A stretch of 64,000 nucleotides of DNA, from NCBI RefSeq assembly GCF_900114625.1, contig NZ_FOZL01000001.1, positions 2,046,001 to 2,110,000 of the forward strand, in the 5' to 3' direction. Each line of letters starts with the position of its first letter. The first letter of the stretch is position 1. This stretch comes from Granulicella pectinivorans. GTDB taxonomy: Bacteria; Acidobacteriota; Terriglobia; Terriglobales; Acidobacteriaceae. The translations under genes were made by a program, and so were the position numbers. Positions 44,045 through 52,346 of this stretch are shown in pieces. The notes under the pieces are model-generated. The model had not been told where the DNA came from, searched no databases, and saw nothing but the letters and a program-made list of their open reading frames with translations.

Positions 44045-44214
44045 CCGAAACGATCTATCTTCGGCATTTGTGGTGGATTTCAGGTTTTTGTGGTGATTCT
44101 TAGGGTTATCTTCGGGTTTTATGCCTGTTTCTCTGGTTTTTACCTGCAGTTTTCGGGACGGTAAAACGTGGAGAAATGCATGGATTTTGTGGCCAAATGA
44201 TGGTTTTTGCATGC
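44045..44214 (-). repeat. AT-richer dispersed repeat, copy R2 (about 170 bp, inverted)
   Basis: Read on the minus strand it matches R1 nearly along its whole length with scattered substitutions: TGCAAAAACCATC, GGCCACAAAATCCATGCA, GTCCCGAAAACTGCAGG, CATAAAACCCGAAGATAA, CACCACAAAAACCTGAAA. It lies in the 368-bp gap between pyrE and the 37-residue membrane protein gene. The rest of that gap (43903-44044) shows a small TGCACTATAAATGGTGCA palindrome and nothing else I can support. Confidence 0.85.
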
Positions 44215-44218
44215 ACGG

Positions 44219-44249
44219 AAAAAGGCGCGGCTTTGAGCCGCGCCTTTGG
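44219..44249 (-). terminator. Rho-independent terminator of the 37-residue membrane protein gene
   Basis: A 12-bp perfect stem AAAGGCGCGGCT/AGCCGCGCCTTT (44221-44232 with 44236-44247) has a three-base loop. On the minus strand it ends in TTTTT. It lies 24 bp after the stop of the gene at 44271-44384. Confidence 0.88.
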
Positions 44250-44270
44250 GACGAAAATTTTGTTTTCGGG

Positions 44271-44384
44271 TTACGAGATGACTGGTGCGAACGAGACCAG
44301 AAGCGTAACGAAGATGATGCCGAAGAGGATCAGACCGAATCCCCAGTGCTTCTCGATGAAGTGGTCCCCGTGCGGTGCGCTCAT
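44271..44384 (-). CDS. Small single-span membrane protein, 37 residues
   Basis: This encodes MSAPHGDHFIEKHWGFG, then a hydrophobic helix (LILFGIIFVTLLVSFAPVIS). A strong ribosome site AAGGAGG precedes the ATG by ten bases. A terminator follows the stop, so the short frame is very likely a real transcription unit. The His-rich N-terminus and single helix recall accessory subunits of membrane complexes, but I cannot name one. It is divergent from the PRISE-like reductase gene. Confidence 0.75.
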   Translation of the reverse strand: MSAPHGDHFIEKHWGFGLILFGIIFVTLLVSFAPVIS

Positions 44385-44478
44385 GCTGAAAATCCTCCTT
44401 GGACAACTCAAATCCTAAACGAAAGCGGGGCGCGGCTCAATCGGGAGTCGCCGGGTCGGGGTTTGGCATCGAACGAGC

Positions 44479-45543
44479 ATGACTCGAACGGCATTGATCG
44501 CAGGCGTGACTGGCATCGTTGGCAACAATCTGGCAGATCGTTTGCTGGGGCATGGGTGGCAGGTGGATGGGCTGGCCCGGAAGGCTGTGGGGATTCCGAA
44601 GGGTACGCGCTTTGTGGCGGCTGACCTGACCGATCCGGCTTCGCTGGTCCGGGAGCTGGCTGGTTCGAAACCCACTCACGTGTTTTTTACGTCGTGGTTG
44701 CGGCAGGCTACGGAGGCGGAGAATATCCGGGTGAACTCGGCGATGGTGCGGAACCTGCTGACGGCGCTCGAGCCGGCCGGCTCCGTCGAGCATGTGGCTC
44801 TGGTGACCGGATTGAAGCACTACCTCGGGCCGTTTGAGAGCTACGGGAAGGGTGTGCTGCCGGCCACTCCGTTTCGCGAGGATCAGGAGCGGCTGCCGGT
44901 CGAGAACTTCTACTACGCGCAGGAGGATGAGGTGTTTGCTGCGGCGGAGCGGCAGGGGTTCGGTTGGAGCGTGCATCGTCCGCACACGATCATTGGGTAT
45001 GCGGTGGGGAATGCGATGAACATGGGCGTGACGCTGGCGGTGTATGCGACGATCTGCCGGGAGACGGGGATGCCGTTTGTGTTTCCGGGCTCGGCGACGC
45101 AGTGGGAGAGCCTGACCGATATGACGGATGCGGGGCTGCTGGCGCGGCACCTGGAGTGGGCCTCGACGACGCCCACGGCGCGGGACCAGGCGTTCAACAT
45201 CGTGAATGGCGACGTGTTCCGGTGGAAGTGGATGTGGGCGCGGATCGCCGGGTACTTTGGGCTGGAGCCGGCTGCGTTTGCGGGCGAGGGGATTCCGTTG
45301 GAGACGCAGTTGGCGAGCGCGGCGCCGGTTTGGCAGGGGATTGCGGAGAGGCATGGGCTGGCGGAGCCGGATATGACGCGGCTGGTTTCGGCGTGGCATA
45401 CGGATGCGGATCTGGGGCGGCCGATCGAGGTGGTGACGGATATGGGGAAGAGCCGGCGGATGGGTTTTCTGGACTACGAGTCGACCGACGAGAGTTTCTT
45501 CCGTCTGTTTGGGCGGTTGCGGGCGGCTCGCTTGATTCCCTAG
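44479..45543 (+). CDS. PRISE-like SDR reductase (NAD(P)-dependent)
   Basis: This encodes 354 residues. The Rossmann motif is ALIAGVTGIVGNNLAD (5-20), a GxxGxxG pattern. VTGLKHYLGPF, together with LPVENFYYAQEDEVF, matches PRISE enzymes (progesterone 5-beta-reductase/iridoid synthase-like). These have a catalytic Tyr in NFYY and a conserved Lys in TGLKHY. WSVHRPHTIIGYAVGN follows. Bacterial members reduce enones, but the natural substrate is unknown. It probably stands alone on the plus strand. Confidence 0.87.
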   Translation: MTRTALIAGVTGIVGNNLADRLLGHGWQVDGLARKAVGIPKGTRFVAADLTDPASLVRELAGSKPTHVFFTSWLRQATEAENIRVNSAMVRNLLTALEPAGSVEHVALVTGLKHYLGPFESYGKGVLPATPFREDQERLPVENFYYAQEDEVFAAAERQGFGWSVHRPHTIIGYAVGNAMNMGVTLAVYATICRETGMPFVFPGSATQWESLTDMTDAGLLARHLEWASTTPTARDQAFNIVNGDVFRWKWMWARIAGYFGLEPAAFAGEGIPLETQLASAAPVWQGIAERHGLAEPDMTRLVSAWHTDADLGRPIEVVTDMGKSRRMGFLDYESTDESFFRLFGRLRAARLIP

Positions 45544-45767
45544 AGTCGTCCTGGGCGTTTGGCTTTGAGGTTGATCTGGGTTCAGCGCGGGCGATCCGCG
45601 TGTCAGCGAGCCTTTGGCCCACGCTCGTTCGATCATCCGCCTTCTTCTCCTTCGGAATCCCTTTTCACCCCAAACAAATTCCCGCACCGATTTTGATCCT
45701 GCGTACCGACCCGACTCGCTTGCATCCACCCGCAATGCAGGGCATCCAAGTAAGCTGGTAGACGACC

Positions 45768-46181
45768 ATGATCCTCCTGACCCGCAAAGCCGAATTCTCC
45801 TCCGCGCACTTCTACTGGGTTGACGCCTGGACCCCCGAGGAAAATGAACGCGTCTTCGGCAAGTGCGCCAACCGCAACGGCCACGGGCACAACTACACTC
45901 TCGAAGTGACCGTGGGCGGCGAAGTCGACCCCGTCACCGGCTTTGTCGTCGATCTGAAGCTCCTGAAAGACATTCTCGAGAAGGAAGTCGTGAGCGTTTA
46001 CGACCATCGTCACCTCAACTACGAGGTTCCCGAGTTCGCCTCGACCGTTCCGACGACGGAAAACATCGCGATCGCGATCTGGCGCCGCCTCGACGGCAAG
46101 ATCCCGCATTCCACCCTTCATCGCGTCCGTGTTTACGAGATGCCCGATCTCTTCGCCGACTTCTACGGAGAGTCCAAGTGA
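45768..46181 (+). CDS. 6-pyruvoyl-tetrahydropterin synthase/QueD-like protein, first copy
   Basis: This encodes 137 residues. The zinc ligands are the His in FSSAHFY and the HGH in CANRNGHGHNY. The catalytic Cys precedes HGH, as in PTPS and QueD. VPTTENIAIAIW is the usual Glu/Thr pterin-binding element. PTPS removes triphosphate from dihydroneopterin triphosphate. QueD makes 6-carboxy-tetrahydropterin for queuosine. Its stop overlaps the GTG of a second, related gene, and folE follows, so pterin or queuosine supply is likely. Confidence 0.88.
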   Translation: MILLTRKAEFSSAHFYWVDAWTPEENERVFGKCANRNGHGHNYTLEVTVGGEVDPVTGFVVDLKLLKDILEKEVVSVYDHRHLNYEVPEFASTVPTTENIAIAIWRRLDGKIPHSTLHRVRVYEMPDLFADFYGESK

Positions 46182-46582
46182 AGGCTCATCTGAATCGCCG
46201 CTATCACTTGTCCGCGAGCCATCGCCTCCACGCCCCGGAGTACGACGAGGCCACGAACCGTGCGATCTTCGGCAAGTGCAACAACCCCTTCGGCCACGGT
46301 CATAACTACATCGTCGAGGTGTCGATGAGCGGCCCGGTCGATCCGGTTACCGGCATGGTGTGCAACCTTGCCGATCTCGACGCCTTTGCCGCGCAGCATC
46401 TTCTGGAACGCTTCGATCACCAGAATCTCAACACTGTCGCCCCTTTCGACGGCGTCGTTCCCACGACGGAGAACTTCGCCATCGAGATCTACCGCGTTTT
46501 CCAACCGTTCCCGCATGCCCATCTTGAGCGCGTACATGTCGAAGAGACAGGCAACAATTCCTTCGACTACGCCGGCCAATAA
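46178..46582 (+). CDS. 6-pyruvoyl-tetrahydropterin synthase-like protein, second copy
   Basis: This encodes 134 residues from a GTG at 46178 that overlaps the previous stop by four bases. It keeps SASHRL for the first zinc His, CNNPFGHGHNY with the catalytic Cys and HGH, and VPTTENFAIEIY. It differs from the first copy at many positions, so it is a distinct paralogue rather than a recent copy. CNN-x-x-GHGHNY is close to the eukaryotic PTPS signature. The pair may have separate products, or may form a mixed oligomer. Confidence 0.88.
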   Translation: MKAHLNRRYHLSASHRLHAPEYDEATNRAIFGKCNNPFGHGHNYIVEVSMSGPVDPVTGMVCNLADLDAFAAQHLLERFDHQNLNTVAPFDGVVPTTENFAIEIYRVFQPFPHAHLERVHVEETGNNSFDYAGQ

Positions 46583-46594
46583 CGAAAGGCAACC

Positions 46595-47215
46595 ATGCTC
46601 GCCCTACGACCTGAAGAAACTACAGAAGACCAGACGACTCTCTCCGCTGCCTCCACCCAGGAGATCTACCGCGAGCTCCTGCGGCGCATGGGAGAAGATC
46701 CCGACCGCGACGGTCTTCTCCGTACGCCGGAGCGCATGGAGAAGTCGACGGCGTTTCTTACGCAGGGATACACCCAGTCGGTCGAAGAGGTCCTTCACGA
46801 GGCGCTCTTCGACGTCGATTACGACGAGATGGTCATTGTGCGCGACATCGAGTTTTACTCGCAGTGCGAGCATCATCTGCTGCCCTTCTTCGGCAAGGCA
46901 CACATCGCGTATGTGCCGCAGGGGAAGGTGATCGGTCTCTCCAAGCTGCCGCGCATCGTCGATGTCTTCGCTCGCCGCCTGCAGGTGCAGGAGCGCCTCA
47001 CCCGGCAGATCGCCGAAGCGATTACGGGAGCCATCAACCCGCAGGGCGTCGCTGTGATCGTGGAGGCCGAACATCTGTGCATGATGATGCGCGGGGTCCA
47101 GAAGCAGAGTTCCGCAACGGTCACCTCTGCTATGCTGGGCGTCTTCAAGACGCAGCTTCAGACGCGGAACGAGTTTCTCTCGCTGGTGCGTACGGGACGT
47201 GGCAACCAACAGTGA
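46595..47215 (+). CDS. folE: GTP cyclohydrolase I
   Basis: This encodes 206 residues. It converts GTP to dihydroneopterin triphosphate, the substrate of the preceding PTPS/QueD-like enzymes and of folate synthesis. DPDRDGLLRTPERMEKS, then IEFYSQCEHHLLPFFGKAHI with zinc ligands Cys and His, SKLPRIVDVFARRLQVQERL and HLCMMMRGVQK with the third ligand Cys, are all conserved. Its stop overlaps the truB GTG start, continuing the operon. Confidence 0.96.
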   Translation: MLALRPEETTEDQTTLSAASTQEIYRELLRRMGEDPDRDGLLRTPERMEKSTAFLTQGYTQSVEEVLHEALFDVDYDEMVIVRDIEFYSQCEHHLLPFFGKAHIAYVPQGKVIGLSKLPRIVDVFARRLQVQERLTRQIAEAITGAINPQGVAVIVEAEHLCMMMRGVQKQSSATVTSAMLGVFKTQLQTRNEFLSLVRTGRGNQQ

Positions 47216-48084
47216 ACGGTCTTCTGATCCTCAATAAACCCTCCGGCATGACCTCGCACGATGTCGTGTCGATTGTGCGGCGTGCGACGGGCGAAAAGTC
47301 CATCGGACATCTTGGCACGCTCGACCCCATGGCGACCGGGGTGCTTCCTCTTTTGCTCGGGAAGTACACGCGGCTGGCGCAGTTTTTCGGTGCTGCGGAG
47401 AAGCATTACACGGGCCACATCCGCTTCGGTTTTGCGACCGATACCTTCGATGCCGAGGGCGTTCCTGTCGCCGAACCCAAAGCACTGACCCAAAGCCTGG
47501 CCGCACTGCAGCAGATGGCGACGCACTTCCACGGCACGATGGACCAGGTTCCGCCGGTTTACTCCGCGAAGAAGATCCATGGGGTTCCCGCGCACAAGCT
47601 GGCGCGTGCGGGTCTCGAAGCGCCGGTGAAGCCGGCCCGGATTACCATCCATCACTTCGCGCTTACCGGTCTTGAAGGCGATACGGCGAGCTTTGCGATG
47701 AGCATCTCCGCGGGAGGCTACGTGCGGTCGGTCGCGCATGAACTGGGCGAACTGGCGGGTACCGGAGCGCATCTCTCGTCGCTCTGCCGCACCCAGGCCG
47801 GAGCCTTCACGCTGGACCAGTCCATCACGATCGAGCAGCTCAAGACCCTGCCGCCTGCCGAGATCGAAAAGCTGCTGCCGCACCCCCGGCATCTGCTTCC
47901 GGACATGCCTGCCGTGACCGTAGATGAGCAACTGGCCGGACGCATGCGCAATGGCATGCAGGTCAATGTCCCGGATTTCTCGCATTCACCGCTCATCAAG
48001 GTCTTCACCTCTCCGACGGAGATGCTCTGCATCGCCAAACGCATCGCCGGGACCCTGGCTCAACCGATCGTCGTTCTCGGGTAG
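47212..48084 (+). CDS. truB: tRNA pseudouridine-55 synthase
   Basis: From GTG 47212 this encodes 290 residues. It isomerises U55 in the T-loop of tRNAs. The N-terminal NGLLILNKPSGMTSHDVV and the catalytic motif GHLGTLDPMATGVLPLLLG (with the active-site Asp) are intact. YSAKKIHGVPAHKLAR and a PUA-like C-terminal tail follow. Its start overlaps the folE stop (GTGA). The longer frame from 46864 runs inside folE and is rejected. Confidence 0.95.
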   Translation: MNGLLILNKPSGMTSHDVVSIVRRATGEKSIGHLGTLDPMATGVLPLLLGKYTRLAQFFGAAEKHYTGHIRFGFATDTFDAEGVPVAEPKALTQSLAALQQMATHFHGTMDQVPPVYSAKKIHGVPAHKLARAGLEAPVKPARITIHHFALTGLEGDTASFAMSISAGGYVRSVAHELGELAGTGAHLSSLCRTQAGAFTLDQSITIEQLKTLPPAEIEKLLPHPRHLLPDMPAVTVDEQLAGRMRNGMQVNVPDFSHSPLIKVFTSPTEMLCIAKRIAGTLAQPIVVLG

Positions 48085-48130
48085 GCCGGATGGTGCGGTG
48101 AGGCAAGCGGCAACACAGGCGATGCGCGGC

Positions 48131-48844
48131 TTATTTCCTGAGCAGAGGCGTCACGTAAGGCAGCACGTTCTTCGCAACGACTTCGTTGCCCCTGGCGGTC
48201 GCATGCGTCCTGTCGCCCTGCATCATGCCCTCCACGCCGTAGACGTTCTGCAAGAGGAAGGGAAGCACGGGCAGATTGAACTGCTTGCCCAGCGAACTAT
48301 AGTTGGCGGTGAACGCTTTGACGTAGTCCGGGCCGTAGTCGGGCGGCAGAGAGATGCCGGCGATCACGACCTTCGTCCCTGCAGCCTTCAGGCCGCTGAG
48401 GATCTTCGCCAGGTTGTCGCGTGTCGTCTCGGTCTTCAGTCCGCGCAGCCCGTCGTTTCCGCCGAACTCCACGACGACCACGGCCGGCTTCATGGCGACG
48501 ATGCCCGCCAGACGCTCCACGCCATCCTTGCTGGTATTGCCGCTGACGCCTTCGTTTACGACACGGTACCGGTATCCCTCCGCGTCGAGATCCTTCTGGA
48601 GGTAATCGGGATAGCTCGCACCGGGATCTTCGCCGTAGCCGGCGGTAAGGCTGTCGCCGAAGCACACGATCAGAGGTCGGTTATCAGCCGCCGCGGGCGG
48701 TTCGGCGGAGGGCTCAGTCGCGGCTGGCTGCCGGACGGAGACGCGTGCGTCGAGCTCCGAGGCTGCCTGTGATGCTTTATCCGCACGACACCCGCCCAGA
48801 AACGGCACAACTCCCGCTAGAATCAGAACACCGAGTAAGCGCAT
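48131..48844 (-). CDS. tesA: SGNH-type esterase/lysophospholipase, lipoprotein (TesA-like)
   Basis: This encodes 237 residues. The N-terminus MRLLGVLILAGVVPFLGGCR has a lipobox ending LGGC, so it should be lipidated. Block I is FGDSLTAGYG with the Ser nucleophile, block III GGNDGL, and block V D-x-x-H in GDRTHATARG. In Escherichia coli, tesA and its neighbours ybbA and ybbP have the same divergent arrangement as here. It hydrolyses acyl esters or thioesters in the envelope. Confidence 0.9.
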   Translation of the reverse strand: MRLLGVLILAGVVPFLGGCRADKASQAASELDARVSVRQPAATEPSAEPPAAADNRPLIVCFGDSLTAGYGEDPGASYPDYLQKDLDAEGYRYRVVNEGVSGNTSKDGVERLAGIVAMKPAVVVVEFGGNDGLRGLKTETTRDNLAKILSGLKAAGTKVVIAGISLPPDYGPDYVKAFTANYSSLGKQFNLPVLPFLLQNVYGVEGMMQGDRTHATARGNEVVAKNVLPYVTPLLRK

Positions 48845-48929
48845 ATCTTCAAACTACCAGTTCTCCCCACTCTGGCAGAAGGGGAACCGGCGTGTACCCG
48901 TCCTCGTACCTTCAAGGAGAAACCTGTAC

Positions 48930-49649
48930 GTGAGTGAAGCCCCGATGATTCTGGTTCAAGGCATTCGCAAGTCCATCCGCAACGGCACGCGCACAGTCGA
49001 CATTCTCAAAGGGCTGGATTTCAGCGTCCCGCGCGGCCAGTTCGCCGCGATCATGGGCTCGTCGGGAAGCGGCAAATCGACGCTGCTGGGTCTCCTGGCC
49101 GGACTCGACACCCCCACTGCAGGCACGGTTTCGCTGAACGGGGTTGCGATCTCGTATCTGGCTGAAGACCAACTGGCGCAGGTTCGTGGCCGTACCATCG
49201 GCTTCGTCTTCCAGTCGTATCAACTGATTCCCACGTTGACGGCGCTTGAAAATGTCCTTCTCCCGCACGAACTGAACGCCGACTCTAAAGCTCCCGGGGG
49301 CTCCCAGAAAGACGGACTGGCCCGTGCCCGGCAACTCCTGACGGCGGTCGGCCTGGCGGACCGGATGGATCACTATCCGGTGCAGCTCTCGGGTGGGGAA
49401 CAGCAGCGTGTGGCTCTGGCGCGGGCGTTTATTCTGCGTCCGCCGATTGTGCTTGCCGACGAGCCTACGGGCAATCTCGATACGGTGAATGGAGCCGCCG
49501 TGCTGAAGCTTCTGCTGGACCTGAACAAGGTGGAAGGCACGACACTGGTGCTGGTGACGCACGATCCTGTTCTGGCGACCTATGCCGACCGCCGGATTAC
49601 GCTGCGCGATGGGCTTATCCTCTCCGACGAACTGACCCAGGCGGACTGA
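48930..49649 (+). CDS. ABC transporter ATP-binding protein (YbbA/LolD-like)
   Basis: From GTG 48930 with AAGGAG upstream, this encodes 239 residues. Walker A is GSSGSGKSTLL, the signature VQLSGGEQQRVALAR, Walker B PIVLADEPTGNLD and the switch His VLVTHDP. This is the LolD/MacB/YbbA subfamily, which powers extraction or export rather than import. The permease gene follows after eight bases, and the TesA-like gene is divergent from it. Confidence 0.93.
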   Translation: MSEAPMILVQGIRKSIRNGTRTVDILKGLDFSVPRGQFAAIMGSSGSGKSTLLGLLAGLDTPTAGTVSLNGVAISYLAEDQLAQVRGRTIGFVFQSYQLIPTLTALENVLLPHELNADSKAPGGSQKDGLARARQLLTAVGLADRMDHYPVQLSGGEQQRVALARAFILRPPIVLADEPTGNLDTVNGAAVLKLLLDLNKVEGTTLVLVTHDPVLATYADRRITLRDGLILSDELTQAD

Positions 49650-49657
49650 CCACTCCG

Positions 49658-52264
49658 ATGCCCAGCCTCTCTTTTCAATCCGCCGCCAAGATCGCCGCCC
49701 GCGAGATGCATGCTTCGCGGGGCAAGTTCACCTTTGTGCTGCTGTCGGTTGCGATCGGCGTGGCTGCGCTCACGGGCGTGCGGGGCTTTTCGAGCTCGTT
49801 CCGGGCGACCCTGCTTACGCACGCGCGATCCATTCTGGCGGCCGATTTGTCCGCACGGGCCTTTCGCCAGCCAAGCCCCGCCGAGATCAAGAGCCTCGCC
49901 GATGTCGAGGCCTCCGGGATCAAGGTCACTCCGGTGACGGAGCTGATGTCCATGGCTTCGGTGCCTGTCACCATGGATCCGCTTCTGGTCAGTGTGAAGG
50001 CGGTGGACCCATCGCGTTTCCCCTTTTACGGGACGGTGGATCTGGAACCCTCCATGAGCCTGTCCGCGGCGCTGACGCCCGATTCCGTGGCGGTTGGCGA
50101 CGACCTTCTCCTTCGCCTTCATCTCGCGCTGGGCGACCAGCTCAAGATCGGCAATCGGACGTACAAGATCGCCGCCACGGTGCTGAATGAACCGGATCGG
50201 CTGTCGTCGAATTTTTCAGCCGGCCCGCGCGTGCTGATGTCGCGTGAAGCGCTCGACTCCTCGGGGCTGCTCGCCCCCGGCTCTCATGCAGGACAGCGCT
50301 TTCTCTTCAAGATGCCGCAGACGGGGCCGAACGGTACGGTGAACGACGCGGCGGTGCAGGACTTCAAGCTGAAGCTCGAAAAGATGCTGCCGGAGTCGCA
50401 GGTCGTCGACTATCGCGAGACCAACCCAGCCCTTACCCAGGGACTCGACCGCGCCACCAGCCTGCTTTCGCTGATGTCGCTGGTGGCGTTGGTTCTGGGA
50501 GCGATCGGCGTGGCCATGGCGATGCGCGCGCACCTCCAGCAGCGACTGGACACCATCGCGATCATGAAGTCGCTGGGAGCGCGTTCGAGCCAGGTGATCA
50601 AAATCTACCTGCTGCAGACGCTTCTGCTCGGCATCGTGGGCGGCCTGCTCGGCGTGGGTTTCGGCGTAGGCGTGCAGATGGCTCTGCCCGTCTTTCTTGC
50701 GAAACTCATCAACGTCGTGCCGGACCTGCACGTCGATCTTCGGTCGATTGCGACGGGATTGGGAGCGGGTGTGCTGACGACGCTTCTTTTTACGCTGCCG
50801 CCTCTGCTCGATATCCGCAATGTGCGGCCTATCCTCATCCTGCGCCGTGCGATGGACGAGTCCTCGGACGATCCGTTTGTCTCGGCGATCTTCCGCAAGC
50901 TCACACGCAACTATGCCCAGATCATCTCGGGTGCGCTTATTCTGGGTGGCCTCGGCGCGATCGCGACCACGCTTTCCGACTCCCGCGAGGTGGGCAAGTG
51001 GTTCACCATCGGCCTGGTCGTGGTGCTGTTCATCCTGCTTATCTCCTCCTGGGCCGTTCTACGCGCGCTCAAGTTCTTTTTGAGCAAGACGCGCCTCTCG
51101 CTGCCGTCTTCGCTTCGTCATGGACTCGCCAACCTGTATCGTCCGGGCAACCCCTCGGCGGCATTGCTGGCCGCGCTTGGCATGGGCGTCATGCAGATTA
51201 TGACGGTGTATCTGGTGCAGCAGGCGGTGGTGAGTGAGCTTCATGTGGCCTCCGCGCCGAACCTTCCGAACATCTTCCTTGTGGACATGACGAACGAGGA
51301 GATCGGCGGCATTCGCACGCTGCTGACCAACGCTCCCGGGATTACCAAGGCGCCGGAGCTGCTGCCCGTGGTCTCTTCACGCATCACGGAGCTGAACGGC
51401 GTTCCCGCATCGCAGGCCAAGCTGACCAACATGCCCAAACGCATGCTCCAGTCGATGTCGCTGAGTTGGTCGGTGACGGGAGAGGCACCGGACGGCACGA
51501 AGGTGATCGAGGGCGCGTGGTGGACGCCGGAAGAGGCCGCGAACGCACACGATCATCCCGTTGTTGCCATCCAGAAGTATGTGGCCGACAGGCTGGGCCT
51601 GAAGGTCGGTTCGACCGTCACGTTTGCCGCGCAGGACTCCTCCTTTACCGCCCGGGTGACGGCAATCACCCGCTCCGATGGCCAGCATGCCTACGGGCGG
51701 GCCGAGTTCGTTCTGCCGCAGCAGGCGCTCGCCGGGCTGCCCACTGTCTGGTACGGCGGCGTCCATGTCGATCCCGCCCAGGTCGGCAAACTCCAGCGCA
51801 TGCTCTATACGGCCTACCCCACGGTGACGGTCATCAACGTCGCGGCTGCGCTGGAGACGGTGCGCTCGGTCGTCGTGCAGATTACGTATGTCATCCAGTT
51901 TCTTGCGACGTTCTCCATCTTTGCCGGCATCATCATCCTTGCCAGCTCGATTGCCGGAACGCGCTACCGCCGGATGCGGGAGGTGGTTGTGCTGAAGACG
52001 CTGGGGGCTACCCGCGCGCGCATTGCGACCATCTTCTCGATCGAGTTCGCCGTCCTGGGCCTGATTGCCGGATTCGTCGGTATCGTCTTCGCCAACCTCA
52101 TCGCGGACCGCCTGCTGCGTTCGCTCAGCGTGGCGTACGTTCACCTTTGGGGGACGTCGTTCGTCGCTTTGCTTGCGATCGCCGTCCTGACGGTGCTGAC
52201 GGGATGGATCGCCAGTCATCGCCTGCTGGGCCAGAAACCGCTTGAAGTCCTGCGCGAGGAATAA
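49658..52264 (+). CDS. ABC transporter permease, FtsX/YbbP-like
   Basis: This encodes 868 residues. An N-terminal helix and a large extracytoplasmic domain lead to several FtsX-type transmembrane blocks: SLMSLVALVLGAIGVAMAMR, YLLQTLLLGIVGGLLGVGF and, near the C-terminus, FSIFAGIIILASSIAGTRY with VVVLKTLGATRARI. Two repeated FtsX halves match the YbbP layout. Together with the ATPase it probably forms a transporter for a lipid or lipoprotein-like substrate. It ends with the cytosolic tail KPLEVLREE, close to the typical P-L-E-V-LR end of the family. Confidence 0.92.
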   Translation: MPSLSFQSAAKIAAREMHASRGKFTFVLLSVAIGVAALTGVRGFSSSFRATLLTHARSILAADLSARAFRQPSPAEIKSLADVEASGIKVTPVTELMSMASVPVTMDPLLVSVKAVDPSRFPFYGTVDLEPSMSLSAALTPDSVAVGDDLLLRLHLALGDQLKIGNRTYKIAATVLNEPDRLSSNFSAGPRVLMSREALDSSGLLAPGSHAGQRFLFKMPQTGPNGTVNDAAVQDFKLKLEKMLPESQVVDYRETNPALTQGLDRATSLLSLMSLVALVLGAIGVAMAMRAHLQQRLDTIAIMKSLGARSSQVIKIYLLQTLLLGIVGGLLGVGFGVGVQMALPVFLAKLINVVPDLHVDLRSIATGLGAGVLTTLLFTLPPLLDIRNVRPILILRRAMDESSDDPFVSAIFRKLTRNYAQIISGALILGGLGAIATTLSDSREVGKWFTIGLVVVLFILLISSWAVLRALKFFLSKTRLSLPSSLRHGLANLYRPGNPSAALLAALGMGVMQIMTVYLVQQAVVSELHVASAPNLPNIFLVDMTNEEIGGIRTLLTNAPGITKAPELLPVVSSRITELNGVPASQAKLTNMPKRMLQSMSLSWSVTGEAPDGTKVIEGAWWTPEEAANAHDHPVVAIQKYVADRLGLKVGSTVTFAAQDSSFTARVTAITRSDGQHAYGRAEFVLPQQALAGLPTVWYGGVHVDPAQVGKLQRMLYTAYPTVTVINVAAALETVRSVVVQITYVIQFLATFSIFAGIIILASSIAGTRYRRMREVVVLKTLGATRARIATIFSIEFAVLGLIAGFVGIVFANLIADRLLRSLSVAYVHLWGTSFVALLAIAVLTVLTGWIASHRLLGQKPLEVLREE

Positions 52265-52346
52265 AAAAGACTAGCCAAAGCTGATGGTTGAGGAGCATGC
52301 TCATTGCGAATTCAAGATCGACTCCAGATCTTGAGCAGGTGAGCGC

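Noticed and set aside
42539..44214. R1 and R2 as ends of an insertion sequence carrying pyrE
   Set aside because: There is no transposase, R1/R2 resemble each other along 170 bp rather than as short terminal repeats, and pyrE is a housekeeping gene. A third diverged copy stands alone at 57.9 kb.
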